Assembly: GCF_024499015.1 (NCBI RefSeq)
Contig: NZ_CP098604.1
Location: 3,038,001-3,102,000 of the forward strand
Direction of reading: 5' to 3'
Length of the DNA stretch: 64,000 bases
From: Xanthomonas hortorum pv. pelargonii
GTDB taxonomy: Bacteria > Pseudomonadota > Gammaproteobacteria > Xanthomonadales > Xanthomonadaceae
Part shown: positions 8,879 through 18,927 of the stretch, piece after piece
Layout: every line of letters starts with the position of its first letter
Numbering within the stretch: the stretch's first letter is position 1
The notes under the pieces: generated by a model
The model's database searches: none
The model's input: the letters and a program-made list of their open reading frames with translations, nothing else
Told to the model about the DNA's origin: nothing
Program-made: the position numbers and the translations under genes

Positions 8879-9364
8879 CTAGTAGCGCCAACCCAGCTGG
8901 CGATACACCTTGGCCAACACCCAGATCGGCCCGATCAGCAGATAGGTCAGATCGGTCAGAAAGCTCGGCTTGCGGCCTTCGATCTTGTGGCCCACGAACT
9001 GCGCGATCCAGGCCAGCACGAACACCGCCACGCCCAACGTGAACACCCCGCCCAGGCCAAGCTTGCTCTCGATCAAGCGGCACAGACAGCCGAAGAAGAA
9101 GAAGATGCCCAGCATGCCCAACCCCAGCGGGCGCGACAGCCGGTTGTAATACGACCACACCGCAAACATCGACAGCGCCGCCCAAACGCCGCTACTGAAC
9201 CAGGTGCCGCCCACCGGGATGCACCACAGCAAGGCCACCACCGACCACAGGATCGCCGGCACTGCCAGCACATGGATCTGCTGGTTGGTGGCGTTTTGAT
9301 GATCGTCGGAATAGCTGGCGAAATAGCGGTCGATCGGTCGCGCGGTCGTGGTGCGTTCGGTCAT
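8879..9364 (-). CDS. DUF962/Mpo1-like membrane protein
   Basis: A 161-residue membrane protein of the DUF962 (yeast Mpo1/YGL010w) family. The N-terminal signature YFASYSDDHQNATNQQIHVLAVPAILWS holds the conserved His pair (DHQN and QQIH). Four hydrophobic helices follow, and a second conserved His lies in QFVGHKIEGRKPS. Yeast Mpo1 is an Fe(II)-dependent dioxygenase in fatty-acid alpha-oxidation; the bacterial role is not established. I chose the ATG at 9364 because GGGAGGG lies six bases upstream; a longer open frame upstream lacks any motif. Confidence 0.8.
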   Translation of the reverse strand: MTERTTTARPIDRYFASYSDDHQNATNQQIHVLAVPAILWSVVALLWCIPVGGTWFSSGVWAALSMFAVWSYYNRLSRPLGLGMLGIFFFFGCLCRLIESKLGLGGVFTLGVAVFVLAWIAQFVGHKIEGRKPSFLTDLTYLLIGPIWVLAKVYRQLGWRY

Positions 9365-9463
9365 GTTCCCTCCCAGGAATGACCCAAGCATACGCGCGCG
9401 GATGGCGCTGTGGCAGCCGGGCACCTTGCCACGCGCCGGTCGCGTGGCAAGGGCCGGCATACA

Positions 9464-11058
9464 TCAGTTGACCGACACCGCGCTCCACGCTGCGGCAACC
9501 GCGCGGTATTGCGTGGAGGTGCTGCCATACAGATCGGTGGCCGCGCTCAACGTGGCCCTGCGTGCGGCCGCGTAGTTGGTCGAAGAGGTCATGTAGACCG
9601 TCAACGCGCGGTACCAGATGCGGCTGGCTGCGGCCCGCCCAATCGACGTCAACGCGGTATTGCCGTTGCACACCAGCCCGGCCGGCGTCACGTTCCAGCT
9701 GGTGCCCGCACCAAAGCCGCTCGGCACCACCGCGCCTTCGGCCAGCAGATAGTAGAAATGGTTGGCCACCCCCGAGCTGTAGTGCACGTTGAGCGAGCCC
9801 AGGCTGCTGCTGTAGCAATCCGGCGAATCGCCATCCAGGCTCGGCTTGAACATGTAGCGCAACGCCAGCGTGCCGCTGCTGTTGCCGGGCACGATCTTTC
9901 GCCGATCAGATAATTGCCCGGCTGCGCGCTGTTGTTGGCGGAGTACTCCACCATCGCGCCCATGATGTCGGAAGTGGCTTCGTTCAAACCGCCGGACTCT
10001 CCCGAGTACACCAACCGTGCGGTGCGACTGGTCACGCCGTGGGTCATCTCGTGGCCGGCCACATCCACCGAGACCAGCGGCGTGAATGTGCTGCCGTCGC
10101 CATCGCCGAAAGTCATGCAGAAGCAGCTGTCCTGCCAGAACGCGTTGTTGTAACGGCTACCGTAATGCACACGGCTGCGCGCACCGGCGCCGTCGTTGGC
10201 GATGCCGCTACGCGCATGCGTGGTGCGGTAGTAGTCCCAGGTCAACGCAACGCCATAATGCGCATCCACCGCTGCCGTCACCGTATCGCTGTTGGCGCCG
10301 CTGCCCCAGGCGTTGTCGGCATCGGTGACCAGCGTGCCGTTGCCGGAGGTGCTGTTGCGCATGTTGTAAGTGGCGCCGCTACCGCGGCTCAGGTCGGTCA
10401 ACTCGTAACCGCTGCTGCAACGCGTTGTCGATAATCCAACGTTGCCTGCATACAGCGAACGCCCGGTACCGGTTGCGCTGGTGCCGCCACTGCACACGGT
10501 GTGCACCGTATCCCAGGATTCGAGAATGCGTTGATTGACCGCATCGACGATGTAATGCATCTCGGTGGGCGTCTGGTCGGGCTTGATGCCGCTGTAGATC
10601 ACTTCGTAGACCAGCCGCGGTGCGCCTTGGCGCGCATACAGCGCCAGACGTGCGCGTGGCGCGGCGTCGGGTGCTACATCGAACTGTGCACCGGCTGCGC
10701 GCACCGCAGTGTCGGCATCGATGCCCGGTACGATGGCCGGGCGCACGTTGGTGTCCATGGTCTGGCTCAACTGACGCATCACCCCGCGCCGCGAATGCAC
10801 CACCACATCGCCGCCGATGACCGGCAAGCCATGATAGGTGCGGTCGAAGCGCACATGCTCGGTGCCATCGGCATCGACAATGCTGTCGCGCGCGACAAAC
10901 GCATCGGCGGTTGCACGATTGGCCAACGCCGCAGCGTTGTTGCCCAACAACGATTGTGCGCGCGCTACCGCGGCATCAGCGGAAAGATCCGCAGCACTGG
11001 CGACAGCAGACAACGATAGCGCGCAGCAGATCGCTGCGCCCAACACATGGAATTGCAT
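9464..11058 (-). pseudogene. Secreted M4-family zinc metalloprotease, frameshifted
   Basis: Thermolysin-family (M4) extracellular protease. It has a signal peptide (LGAAICCALSLSAVASA), an FTP/PepSY-like propeptide to about residue 190, then the catalytic domain with the zinc site HEMTH (DVAGHEMTHGVTS) and the third ligand Glu in GGLNEATSDI. Near 9893 the frame breaks: LIGE is followed by out-of-frame residues, while the correct continuation (IVPGNSSGTLALRYMFKP to the end) lies in the next frame. Adding one A to a GAAAG run restores GEKIVPGNSSG. The C-terminal lobe, with GVANHFYYLLAEGA, is otherwise intact. If the indel is real, the enzyme is lost. Confidence 0.8.
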
Positions 11059-11491
11059 GACGACTCTCTCCCAGGAAACGTGCAATGCAAAGATCGGCGG
11101 CGACGAGCATCAGCCGATCGCGAATGGCAGCAGGGTGCCGGCAGCCAACCTTGCACAGTCTGTGAGAGCGCAGTAGTAAAAATTACAGTTGTGTTGCGTT
11201 CTGTGCGCCGCGCCACTTTGCGTTGTGGAGCGCATCGCAGACAGATGCAAGATGCGCTGCATGATCGGCGCTCATCGCGCTGCGGACGCGTATCGCAGCG
11301 CTGTTCTACAAGATCGTTGTTTCTACAAGAATGTGTCGGCGCCCAGTGACACGCGGTGCGCCAGGGAGCATGCAGTGGTGTTCGATTGCGGCATCGCTTT
11401 CAGTCGCGAGCGCCGATGGTGATGTATAGGGCGCGCACAAAAAAAAGCCGGCCCGAAAACTGGCCGGCTTTGTTGATGCATTGCTGCACCC
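11059..11491. other. Intergenic region upstream of the protease gene
   Basis: 433 bases without a convincing gene. It should hold the promoter of the minus-strand protease, with a purine-rich GGGAGAGAG before its ATG. At the left end of the next operon it holds a strong intrinsic terminator, listed separately. I see no other motif. Confidence 0.6.
11437..11469 (-). terminator. Rho-independent terminator of the T4SS effector gene
   Basis: Inverted repeat GCCGGCC (11447-11453) and GGCCGGC (11462-11468) with an 8-base loop. On the minus strand it is followed by a run of nine T (seen as A on the plus strand, to 11438). It lies 23 bases beyond the stop of the minus-strand gene that ends at 11492. 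Confidence 0.85.
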
Positions 11492-13222
11492 TCAGCGGCC
11501 GCCGATGGCGACCTTGTGCTGCTCGTCCTGCGTCTGTTGCTGCTGCGCCTGGCCAGCCAGCAACTGCGCACTGGTCTGCTCCAGCGTGGGAGCGGGCTGA
11601 TTCAGATCCACTGCCGCACGGAAGCCTGGCGTGGTTCCCATGACGAACGCCTTACCGTTTTGCACCGTGACGTCCTGCAGCTTGTCGGCAGAATCGATGC
11701 CGTTCTGCTTGGCCTGCAAGGTGACGTGGGCCGCCGTCTCGTTGGAGATCATGCTTGGCAGCCTGCTGCGGATCGCGGTGTGCAGCGCATGGTCCGGATG
11801 CGAGGCATCGTTCAACGATGGACCCTTCGGCGCGGCCTGCTGCGTCTGGCCTGCCTGCGTCTGGGCCTGCGCCGGCAACGCGGACAAGGCGGCCTGCGTA
11901 TTGCGGCCCACCACGCCATCGGGCTGCAGCCCATGCTGCTTCTGGAATGCGATCACCGCCTCACGCGTGTTGTCGCCGAAGCGGCCATCCTCGGCAAGCC
12001 GGTTGCCCTGCGCATCGCGCACGCCAAGTTGGTTGAGGTCCTGCTGCATCTTGCCGACATCGGGATTGTGGTCGCCCTGACGCAGCGTGCCGTTGCCAGC
12101 GTGTGTCGATGCTTGAGCCTGACGAGCGCCTGATTCCTGATGACGGCCTTGATTCCAGAACGTCTCCGGACTGGTCAGCTTGCCGTTGGCATCGTGCAGT
12201 TGGTAATGCACATGCTGTGCGTACTGGTTGACACCGTTCGGGCCGCGTCCACCCATCGTACCGATGGCATCGCCCGCAGACAGCGCCTGGCCTTCTTTGA
12301 CCTTGAGCCCTTCCAGATGCAGGATCTCGTGCGAGTTGCCCTGCGCATCGCGAATCTTGACGGTGCCGTAGTTGCCACCGGCGAACGTGACGGTTCCCGA
12401 GACCGGCGAATGCACGGTCGGATGCTGCAGATTGCGACCTGCCTGGCCACCCTCGTAATTGAAGTCCGTACCGCCGTGCGGACCACGGCTGCCGCGGTGC
12501 TCGCCGTAATGACCAGTGATATGCGGATCGGTACTGCCTTGGCCTGGCAGCATGCGTTCCATCGTTTGCTGGAAGTTACTGCGAGTGGCATGGCTGGGTT
12601 CGGCTGGGTGCGCCGCTGGCGCCGAGCGATCCACTGCGTTTCCCTGCGTCTGGGCGAGGCGCTGCTCTACGAACTGGGTGTAATTGTCCAGGTGAGGGGC
12701 GATTTCGCGCCGGGATAGCGCAAGGCCACCATAATCTTTGCTGGGACCATCGTGGTGATACTTGTAAATGTAATCCTCGTCCTGGCCGCGGCTACGCGCG
12801 AGATCGCGGTTATCGATGAAATGTTGCACCAATGCCTGCGACTGCGTCTGCACATCGAAGCGGTTGGCCGTGGTGACGCCATAATGTGCACCGGTGCGAT
12901 CAATAAATTGACCCAGGCCCGAAGCAGACGTGGTCCCCGCAGCTGCATCAGGATTGAAGCCCGATTCGACCCGGGCGATGGCTAGAACATAAGCGGTCTC
13001 ACGCGATGAAAGCCCGGCATCCTGCGAGGCATCGATGAGGCTATCGATCACCCGTGATTGGGTCTGTGGACTGGCATCGCCCCAGCGACGCGATTCGCCG
13101 TGCAGTCGGCCATCTGCGCTGTCGATGGGCTCGCGATAATGGCTCCACGGTTTGATCCGGTCGCTGCTGTACGCAGCGCCGCGTGGCTGAAGCATTTCGG
13201 TATAGATCGTGTTGTCGGTCAT
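11492..13222 (-). CDS. Peptidoglycan-targeting X-T4SS effector (SLT, M23, PG-binding, XVIPCD)
   Basis: A 576-residue modular protein. A transglycosylase-like domain lies at about residues 55-175, with candidate catalytic Glu86 in ARVESGFNP. A LytM/M23 peptidase domain lies at about 235-350, with zinc ligands in HGGTDF (His249, Asp253) and HVHYQ (His337, His339). A PG_binding_1 repeat lies at about 385-445. The C-terminal domain (about 468-576) starts with SLNDASHPDHALH and ends in a Gln-rich tail, matching the XVIPCD that directs antibacterial effectors to VirD4 of the Xanthomonas type IV secretion system. There is no signal peptide, as expected for such cargo. The likely role is killing rival bacteria by cutting their peptidoglycan. 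Neighbouring lipoprotein genes could supply immunity. Confidence 0.85.
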   Translation of the reverse strand: MTDNTIYTEMLQPRGAAYSSDRIKPWSHYREPIDSADGRLHGESRRWGDASPQTQSRVIDSLIDASQDAGLSSRETAYVLAIARVESGFNPDAAAGTTSASGLGQFIDRTGAHYGVTTANRFDVQTQSQALVQHFIDNRDLARSRGQDEDYIYKYHHDGPSKDYGGLALSRREIAPHLDNYTQFVEQRLAQTQGNAVDRSAPAAHPAEPSHATRSNFQQTMERMLPGQGSTDPHITGHYGEHRGSRGPHGGTDFNYEGGQAGRNLQHPTVHSPVSGTVTFAGGNYGTVKIRDAQGNSHEILHLEGLKVKEGQALSAGDAIGTMGGRGPNGVNQYAQHVHYQLHDANGKLTSPETFWNQGRHQESGARQAQASTHAGNGTLRQGDHNPDVGKMQQDLNQLGVRDAQGNRLAEDGRFGDNTREAVIAFQKQHGLQPDGVVGRNTQAALSALPAQAQTQAGQTQQAAPKGPSLNDASHPDHALHTAIRSRLPSMISNETAAHVTLQAKQNGIDSADKLQDVTVQNGKAFVMGTTPGFRAAVDLNQPAPTLEQTSAQLLAGQAQQQQTQDEQHKVAIGGR

Positions 13223-13334
13223 ATCGTGCGTTCCTTTCTATGAGACAGATTCTTCCTTGTAACGGGTGCGGCTCCATGTACTGCGTACTGCGTTCGCCAT
13301 GCACCGCAATTAGCAGTGCATGAGCATCCTTTGC

Positions 13335-13898
13335 TCAGGGCTGGAAAGGCACCAGTTCCGGGTGCTTTAGTCCCAACGCTTCGAGTTTGTGTTCGTATTC
13401 GTCGTTATTCGGGCTCTGCTGGCCGTCCTGCTCGCGAAGCGGTGGTGCCGCGTGATTTAGCAACTGACCCTTTGCGTCATAGAGGAAGAACCACTCGCAG
13501 AACTCGCAACCATAGGGAAGCTCGCCATACTGGATGACGAAGTAATTGGTTCCCTTTCCGTCTTCGGCGCAGCCCAGACCGACCGCCGTGTAGTCCACCA
13601 TCTCTGCGGGCGGTGCCAATTCCTGGCGCTCGCCATCGCGCTCTATTTCCACGCGCGTTTTGGGGGAATCGCCGCTTTTGGACGGTAGCGCGGTCAGGTG
13701 CAGACGCGCGCCAGAGCATTCCTTGATCATGTCATTCTGTCCCTGTTTAGCCGCTTCCATCGAAGCGGGGGAATGGGCGTTGGAGGTTGGTGCGACCGGT
13801 GCGCTGGCAGTGTTATCTGCGACGCCCTGCTTATCACCGCATGCGGCAAGTAAAAGTGTCAAACCGAGGGCGGGCAGGCTGGAGATAAAGCGTCGCAT
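13335..13898 (-). CDS. Lipoprotein, candidate immunity protein of the T4SS effector
   Basis: A 187-residue lipoprotein with signal MRRFISSLPALGLTLLLAAC and lipobox Cys20. A Ser/Ala-rich linker precedes a cysteine-containing globular domain (KECSG, GLGCAE, YGCEFCEWFF) with four conserved-looking cysteines. I chose the ATG at 13898 because AGGAAG lies upstream of it and it gives a clean signal peptide. It is encoded just upstream of and in line with the XVIPCD effector. This is the usual place of X-Tfi immunity lipoproteins, which sit in the periplasm and block the cognate effector. Immunity function is inferred from position only. Confidence 0.7.
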   Translation of the reverse strand: MRRFISSLPALGLTLLLAACGDKQGVADNTASAPVAPTSNAHSPASMEAAKQGQNDMIKECSGARLHLTALPSKSGDSPKTRVEIERDGERQELAPPAEMVDYTAVGLGCAEDGKGTNYFVIQYGELPYGCEFCEWFFLYDAKGQLLNHAAPPLREQDGQQSPNNDEYEHKLEALGLKHPELVPFQP

Positions 13899-13977
13899 CA
13901 ATTCGCTTCCTTGGAGATAAAAGTGACAGGGCCAGTTATCTACGCCTGCAGGAAAACGCTTCCGGTGGCCCATTGCT

Positions 13978-14475
13978 TCATAACGACTGGTCGTCCACCT
14001 TCACCAGCGTCCAGCATGGCTGCTGGGCGAAGTGGTAGACCTGCTGGTCGCCGGCGTCCGGTGTGCGGACCAGCACCTGGCGGCCTTCAGCCTCCTCGGA
14101 GATCGTGACCTCGCGGCCGCCGTTGCGGGCCGCCTCCAGGTTGGGGATCACCGGCCACTCGACCTTGGCCAGCGGAACCGTACGCGTCACCGGCGCCGGC
14201 TCGGGCTGCGCGTCCGGATCGAGCTGGATCATCGTCAGCGGATCGGCCGTGGCCTTTTCCTGCACTGCAATGTCTGCACTGAAACGTTTCAAAAAGGCGG
14301 GGAAGTCGGCATCGGGACAGCTTGTCGCCGGGACGGACGTCGTCGGCGCGGCGGCGGGCGTTGAGGCTGCAGTCGCAGCAGGCGTCGCAACGGCAGCTGG
14401 CCCCGCCTGTTGAGTGCAGGCAGCAAGCGCCAGGCTCAGTGCCAGGGCATGCAGGGAAGTTCGGGAAAGAGCCAA
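13978..14475 (-). CDS. Lipoprotein of unknown function
   Basis: A 165-residue lipoprotein with signal SLHALALSLALAAC. An Ala/Thr/Pro-rich linker (residues about 22-50) precedes a compact domain with two cysteines (SCPDADFPAFLKRFSADIAVQ and QQPCWTLVKVDD). That arrangement, with an N-terminal CPxxDFxxFLxRFS element, is seen in a family of Xanthomonas periplasmic lipoproteins. It lies upstream of the candidate immunity gene on the same strand and may be a second immunity-type protein. Confidence 0.7.
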   Translation of the reverse strand: MALSRTSLHALALSLALAACTQQAGPAAVATPAATAASTPAAAPTTSVPATSCPDADFPAFLKRFSADIAVQEKATADPLTMIQLDPDAQPEPAPVTRTVPLAKVEWPVIPNLEAARNGGREVTISEEAEGRQVLVRTPDAGDQQVYHFAQQPCWTLVKVDDQSL

Positions 14476-14777
14476 CGGATCCTCCTGATCGTATCGGGGG
14501 CAGCTAGAGCGCGGGCGCGATTTTATCCGTGTGCTGCTTGCAGATATGTGAAGGCTTGCGGCTTCGCCGTTCGCTCACGCTGGCGGGCACGTGGCAGATC
14601 AATCGGCTTGGCTATCTGCCCGCCTGACCGTCGTCCCGAAGCCCTTGAAGAAATGCGCTTGGTCATTTCGCTGTTCGTCGTGTTGCCCTCGGACGCAAGC
14701 GTCTTTCAAAACGACCCTCGATAGTAACTACGCGGCGGCAACTAAAATCGGAATTTGCCGAGTTTGACTGCCAGCGA
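14476..14777. other. Intergenic region between lipoprotein genes
   Basis: About 300 bases with no supported gene. The left part should carry the promoter of the lipoprotein that ends at 14475 on the minus strand, with GGAGGATCC just upstream of its ATG. I see no clear terminator or repeat here. Confidence 0.5.
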
Positions 14778-15412
14778 CTAGATTCCGTTTGAAAACACGT
14801 CGAGCGCATCGGCACTCACCCACCCCTGCGCGCAGTCGCCAACATACTGGCCTGGTGCAGCGGCATGGCAGGCATCACCGGCGGCAGGCGCCAAGCGTTT
14901 GATCGGCCTGTCGCCATACTGCTCGCACAACGCATTGTCCTTGCACTTTGCAACACTGCTTGCGGGGATCGCGACGACATAATAGTAAAGAGGATTCTGC
15001 CCTGCGCGGCCGATGCCTTGCACGCAAACGAGTTGGCCCTGCGCCAGATTGGCGTTGGCGGCCGCAGTGCTGCCGGTAGTCGGTACGGCACTGAGTGCGT
15101 CTACACCCTGTGCCTGCGCTACGCCAGCAAAAATCCGTCGTCGCCACAGGCCGGCGAAAGCTGCACGTCGTAAAAGTCGCCCGTCTCCACATTGCCAGCC
15201 GTGCAGCCTTTTGCGGTCCTTGCGTCGGTGCACTTCACGCCACTTGCCTGTATCAACGCCGCAAGCCTGTCATCGACAGAAACCGGTCCGGAAGTCGGCG
15301 TTGCCGCCGGCGCTGTCGATGTGGTCGTCGTCGCGGTGGGGGTCGCGGACTCGCCTGCAGTACATGCACTTAATGCAAGCAGCAGCCCCGGCAGCAACGC
15401 GCTGCGGAACAT
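14778..15412 (-). pseudogene. Lipoprotein, split by a one-base indel
   Basis: Begins with a lipoprotein signal (MFRSALLPGLLLALSAC) and a Thr/Ala/Pro linker. A domain with SGVKCTDARTAKGC follows, and then the frame stops shortly after CGDDGFLLA. The neighbouring frame continues with GVAQAQGVDALSAVPTT and runs to a natural stop at 14778 (CHAAAPGQYVGDCAQGWVS). Adding one T to the five-T run (15129-15133 on the plus strand as A) rejoins them into a protein of about 211 residues with several cysteines. Third lipoprotein in the cluster beside the T4SS effector. Confidence 0.65.
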
Positions 15413-15669
15413 GGGAAAACCGCATGGAGAGAAACGTGACGGAGCCATCGCGACCTCGTTGAACAATAAAGTACACCATTGCAGTGTGCCTGTTGGCAAT
15501 AGGCTATCTGCCTCTGCATCGCTGACCATTACACACGTTGGCGCGTGATGGCCGAATTGCCAGCTGTCGCTTTCAGAATTCAAAACGCGTGCGCCAAGGA
15601 AGTCGCTTGGCGCTCAGGTCGTCACCGCAATGGTGCAACTTCAAAGCCCCGCAACCGGGGCTTCAAATC

Positions 15670-16602
15670 TCAATCAACCGAAATACCCGCCAACCGCTGC
15701 AATGCTTCGGCATATTTGGCACGCGTACGCTCGATCACCTCTGCTGGCAGGCTGGGGCCGGGCGCGGTCTTGCCCCAATCCAGGGTTTCCAGATAATCGC
15801 GCACGAACTGCTTGTCGTAGCTGGGTGGGCTGGTGCCGAGTTCGTACTGGTCGGCCGGCCAGTAGCGCGAGGAGTCCGGGGTCAGCATCTCGTCCATGAT
15901 GTACAGGCGGCCATCGGCGTCGGTGCCGAATTCGAACTTGGTGTCGGCCAGCAGAATGCCGCGCTCGGCGGCGAAATCGGCGGCGAAGCGGTAAATGCGC
16001 AAGGTGGCATCGCGCACGCGCTCGGCGAGCTCGGCGCCCACCGTCTTGACCATCGCATCGAAGTCGATGTTTTCGTCATGGTCGCCCACGGCGGCCTTGG
16101 TGGATGGGGTAAAGATCGGTTCGGGCAGTTTCTCGGCCTGGCGCAGGCCGTCGGGCAGTTCGATGCCGCTGATCTTGCCGGTGCGCTGGTAATCCTTCCA
16201 GCCGCTGCCGATCAGGTAGCCGCGTGCGATCGCTTCCACCGGCACCGGCTTGAGCTTGCGCGTGACCACTGCGCGCTTGGCATACAGCGCCGGGTCCACA
16301 CCGTCGGGCAGCACCTGTTCCACGCGGATATCGACCAGATGGTTGGGCATCAGATGGTCGGTCTTGTGGAACCAGAAGTTGGAGACCTGGCACAGCATCT
16401 CGCCCTTGCCGGGGATCGGGTCGGGCAGCACCACGTCGAACGCGGACAGGCGGTCGGTGGCCACCATCAGCAGATAGTCGCCCGGCGGCGCATCGGCGGG
16501 CAGGCGCTCGCGGGGAATGTCGAAGACATCGCGGACCTTGCCACGGTGACGCAATGGCAGGCCGGGCAGATCGGATTGCAACAGCGTGGTCGACACAGGC
16601 AC
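15670..16602 (-). CDS. purC: SAICAR synthetase
   Basis: A 310-residue phosphoribosylaminoimidazole-succinocarboxamide synthase, the ATP-dependent step that joins aspartate to CAIR in purine synthesis. Family motifs are clear: [11 protein letters not shown] near the N-terminus (ATP binding), [47 protein letters not shown], and [32 protein letters not shown]. It is the longer class found in Xanthomonas and yeast. The start is a GTG at 16602. It stands alone as a core housekeeping gene. Confidence 0.95.
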   Translation of the reverse strand: MPVSTTLLQSDLPGLPLRHRGKVRDVFDIPRERLPADAPPGDYLLMVATDRLSAFDVVLPDPIPGKGEMLCQVSNFWFHKTDHLMPNHLVDIRVEQVLPDGVDPALYAKRAVVTRKLKPVPVEAIARGYLIGSGWKDYQRTGKISGIELPDGLRQAEKLPEPIFTPSTKAAVGDHDENIDFDAMVKTVGAELAERVRDATLRIYRFAADFAAERGILLADTKFEFGTDADGRLYIMDEMLTPDSSRYWPADQYELGTSPPSYDKQFVRDYLETLDWGKTAPGPSLPAEVIERTRAKYAEALQRLAGISVD

Positions 16603-16802
16603 TCCTAAGGACGTCGCAATGACGCTGTCCCCGGGACCCGGCGGGCCCGCGGGTGGGCAGCGGGCCGCGTAGTGTACGGCGCTTCGGTGCGCGCCGCTGG
16701 ATTTATTGGAGGCAACCGCGCGGCCGCGTGCAGGCCGTGTCAGCCAGGCCGGTCGGGCGTTCGGGTACTATCGCCAACCCGCCTCCCCGCCCCCGATCGC
16801 CC

Positions 16803-17130
16803 ATGTCCTGGTACGGAAAACTGCTCGGTGCACTGGCCGGCGCCTTGCTGTTTCGCGGGGCACCGGTGGTGGGGCTGATGATCGGCCTGGCGATCGGCCA
16901 CGCAGTGGACGCCGGTTGGTTCAAGCGTCGTGCGGAAAATCCGTATGAAGCGCTCGGGCTGGAGCCGGACGCCACCACTGCCGAGATCGACCTGGCCTAT
17001 CGCCGGCTGATGTCGCGCTACCACCCCGACAAGGTGGCCAATGCCGGTCCGGAGGCACGCAGTCAGGCAGAAAAAGGCCAGCCAGATCAACGCCGCCTAC
17101 GATCGCATCCAGCGGCTGCGCAAGCGCTGA
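16803..17130 (+). pseudogene. Membrane-anchored J-domain protein, frameshifted
   Basis: DjlA-like short protein. An N-terminal hydrophobic anchor (GKLLGALAGALLFRGAPVVGLMIGLAIGHAVD) is followed by a J domain (NPYEALGLEPDATTAEIDLAYRRLMSRYHPDKVAN) with the HPD motif that stimulates DnaK ATPase. After AEK the frame shifts. An A5 run near 17071 should be A4, and correcting it restores ASQINAAYDRIQRLRKR and a stop at 17130. The uncorrected frame runs on to 17228 in unrelated sequence. The J domain up to helix III is intact, so partial function is possible. Confidence 0.75.
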
Positions 17131-17212
17131 TTGAAGGCCTGGCGCCTGGTCTCTGGTCGCACCGTTCGGCGGTGCAGTGGCCCCGCTCAGGGATCGAGGC
17201 CGAAACCCATGC

Positions 17213-17247
17213 AATAAAAAACGCCTGACCGTTTGAAGGCCAGGCGT
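17213..17247 (-). terminator. Rho-independent terminator of the outer-membrane protein gene
   Basis: Stem ACGCCTG (17221-17227) with CAGGCGT (17241-17247). On the minus strand it is followed by a T-rich run (A-rich at 17213-17220 on the plus strand). It lies 25 bases past the minus-strand gene ending at 17272. Confidence 0.85.
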
Positions 17248-17271
17248 CGTGGTCACTCACATACACAAGAC

Positions 17272-18111
17272 TCAGAAGCGATACGTCGCCGTCAACCGCA
17301 CCGCATTGGCCGAGAAATCGGTGTCGGTGCGGCGCAGATCGGTACCAGCCGGATTGACGCGCAGGAACGGGTTGGTCGCCGGTGCGGTGCCCGGCCCGAC
17401 GCGCACGCGGGTGTCTTCGTCCTCCAGGCGGGTGAACAGGTATTCCACGCCCACCGAGACGTTGTCGCTCAAGCGGCGCTGCAGGCCAACACCGGCCTGA
17501 TAGCCGTCGGCGCTGTCGCCACCGCTGCTGGTGAAGCTGTTGGCGGTGTTGCTGCAGGAGAAGCTGTGGTCGAACTCGCCGCGTGCCACGCCGGCGGTGA
17601 AATAGGCCAGAAAATCGCCCTGCTCGCCGAAGGCATACCCGATCCGGCCACGCAGGGCGGCGGTGCGGTTGAGCTGGCGGGTGAAGGTGTAGAACGCCGG
17701 GGTGGTGCTGAAGGCGCTGACGCTGTCGCGCAGGTCGTTGCGGGTGTACTCGGCCACCACGCCGTAGACCCAGTTGCCGGCCTGCCAGTCATAACCGAGA
17801 CGCGCGCCATACTCGGCACCGCCCTTGTCCTTGCTGCAGCCACTGGCCGGCGTGCGGCCGGCTGCGGCGCCACCGCAGAAGCCGGGCGAGAACGCATCGG
17901 CACCGGTGGCGGTGCTGACCTGGTCGCCATCGCGGCCGTCCAGATTGGTATCGAAGCCGAAGCGGCCGCCGGAGACGCCACTGGCGTCGGCGCCGCCGAC
18001 ATTGGCGCCAATGGAGAAGCCGGACCAGTCGGCCGGGCCGGTTTGTGCCCAGGCGGACGGGGCGAGGGCCAACAGAACGATGGCGGCAGAAGTGAGCGGG
18101 GTGGTTTTCAT
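17272..18111 (-). CDS. Outer-membrane beta-barrel protein
   Basis: A 279-residue porin-like protein of the OMP_b-brl family. A signal peptide ends in SAWAQ (cleavage about residue 22). The barrel strands alternate (WSGFSIGANVGG, YGARLGYDWQAGNWVYGVVAEYTRN, LRGRIGYAFGEQGDFLAYFTAGVARGEF, VSVGVEYLFTRLEDED), and the C-terminal residue is Phe (LTATYRF), the barrel-assembly signal. A loop with two cysteines (GFCGG, SGCSKD) could form a disulfide. It is similar to surface proteins of the Opa/OmpA-like class; substrate unknown. Confidence 0.85.
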   Translation of the reverse strand: MKTTPLTSAAIVLLALAPSAWAQTGPADWSGFSIGANVGGADASGVSGGRFGFDTNLDGRDGDQVSTATGADAFSPGFCGGAAAGRTPASGCSKDKGGAEYGARLGYDWQAGNWVYGVVAEYTRNDLRDSVSAFSTTPAFYTFTRQLNRTAALRGRIGYAFGEQGDFLAYFTAGVARGEFDHSFSCSNTANSFTSSGGDSADGYQAGVGLQRRLSDNVSVGVEYLFTRLEDEDTRVRVGPGTAPATNPFLRVNPAGTDLRRTDTDFSANAVRLTATYRF

Positions 18112-18255
18112 GCGTTCTCCTTAATCGGGCGCAGCGCGCCAGTTCTGTGTGTACGCACGATGGCGGCGCACGGATGCAGAACGCGTTCGTCCTGACGCTT
18201 TCATCCTGCGATCCCGGTTGCGAGAATGTGCGCTCCGTTACCTTCCGAGCTGCCC

Positions 18256-18927
18256 ATGCAACCGACGGCGATCGCCCCGTCCATCCTGTCCGCCGATTTC
18301 GCCCGTCTTGGCGAAGAGGTGAACAACGTCCTGAAGGCCGGCGCCGACTGGGTGCACTTCGATGTGATGGACAACCACTATGTGCCCAACCTCACCATCG
18401 GCCCGATGGTGTGCCAGGCGCTGCGCAAGCACGGCATCACCGCGCCGATCGACGTGCATCTGATGGTCGAACCGGTGGACCGCATCGTGCCGGACTTCGC
18501 CGACGCCGGCGCCACCACCATCAGCTTTCATCCCGAGGCCAGCCGCCACGTGCACCGCACGATCCAGCTGATCAAATCGCACGGCTGCCAGGCTGGGCTG
18601 GTGCTCAACCCGGCCACGCCGGTGGACATTCTGGACTGGGTGCTGCCCGAGCTGGATCTGGTGCTGGTGATGTCGGTCAATCCCGGCTTCGGCGGGCAGG
18701 CGTTCATTCCCTCGGCGCTGGACAAGCTGCGCGCGATCCGCACCAGGATCGATGCGCTCGGCAAGCCGATCCGGCTGGAGATCGATGGCGGAGTGAAGGC
18801 CGACAATATCGGCGCGATTGCCGCCGCCGGTGCCGATACCTTCGTGGCCGGCTCGGCGATCTTCAATGCCCCCGACTATGCGCAGGTGATCGCGCAGATG
18901 CGCGCAGCGGTGGATGCGGTGCGATGA
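18256..18927 (+). CDS. rpe: Ribulose-phosphate 3-epimerase
   Basis: A 223-residue TIM-barrel enzyme interconverting ribulose 5-phosphate and xylulose 5-phosphate in the pentose phosphate pathway. Motifs: [17 protein letters not shown] at the N-terminus, [17 protein letters not shown] with metal-binding His and Asp, [24 protein letters not shown] (phosphate binding) and [12 protein letters not shown] with the catalytic Asp. The ATG at 18256 gives the usual family start. A further in-frame ATG at 18226 is less likely. Overlaps the next gene by four bases. Confidence 0.95.
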   Translation: MQPTAIAPSILSADFARLGEEVNNVLKAGADWVHFDVMDNHYVPNLTIGPMVCQALRKHGITAPIDVHLMVEPVDRIVPDFADAGATTISFHPEASRHVHRTIQLIKSHGCQAGLVLNPATPVDILDWVLPELDLVLVMSVNPGFGGQAFIPSALDKLRAIRTRIDALGKPIRLEIDGGVKADNIGAIAAAGADTFVAGSAIFNAPDYAQVIAQMRAAVDAVR

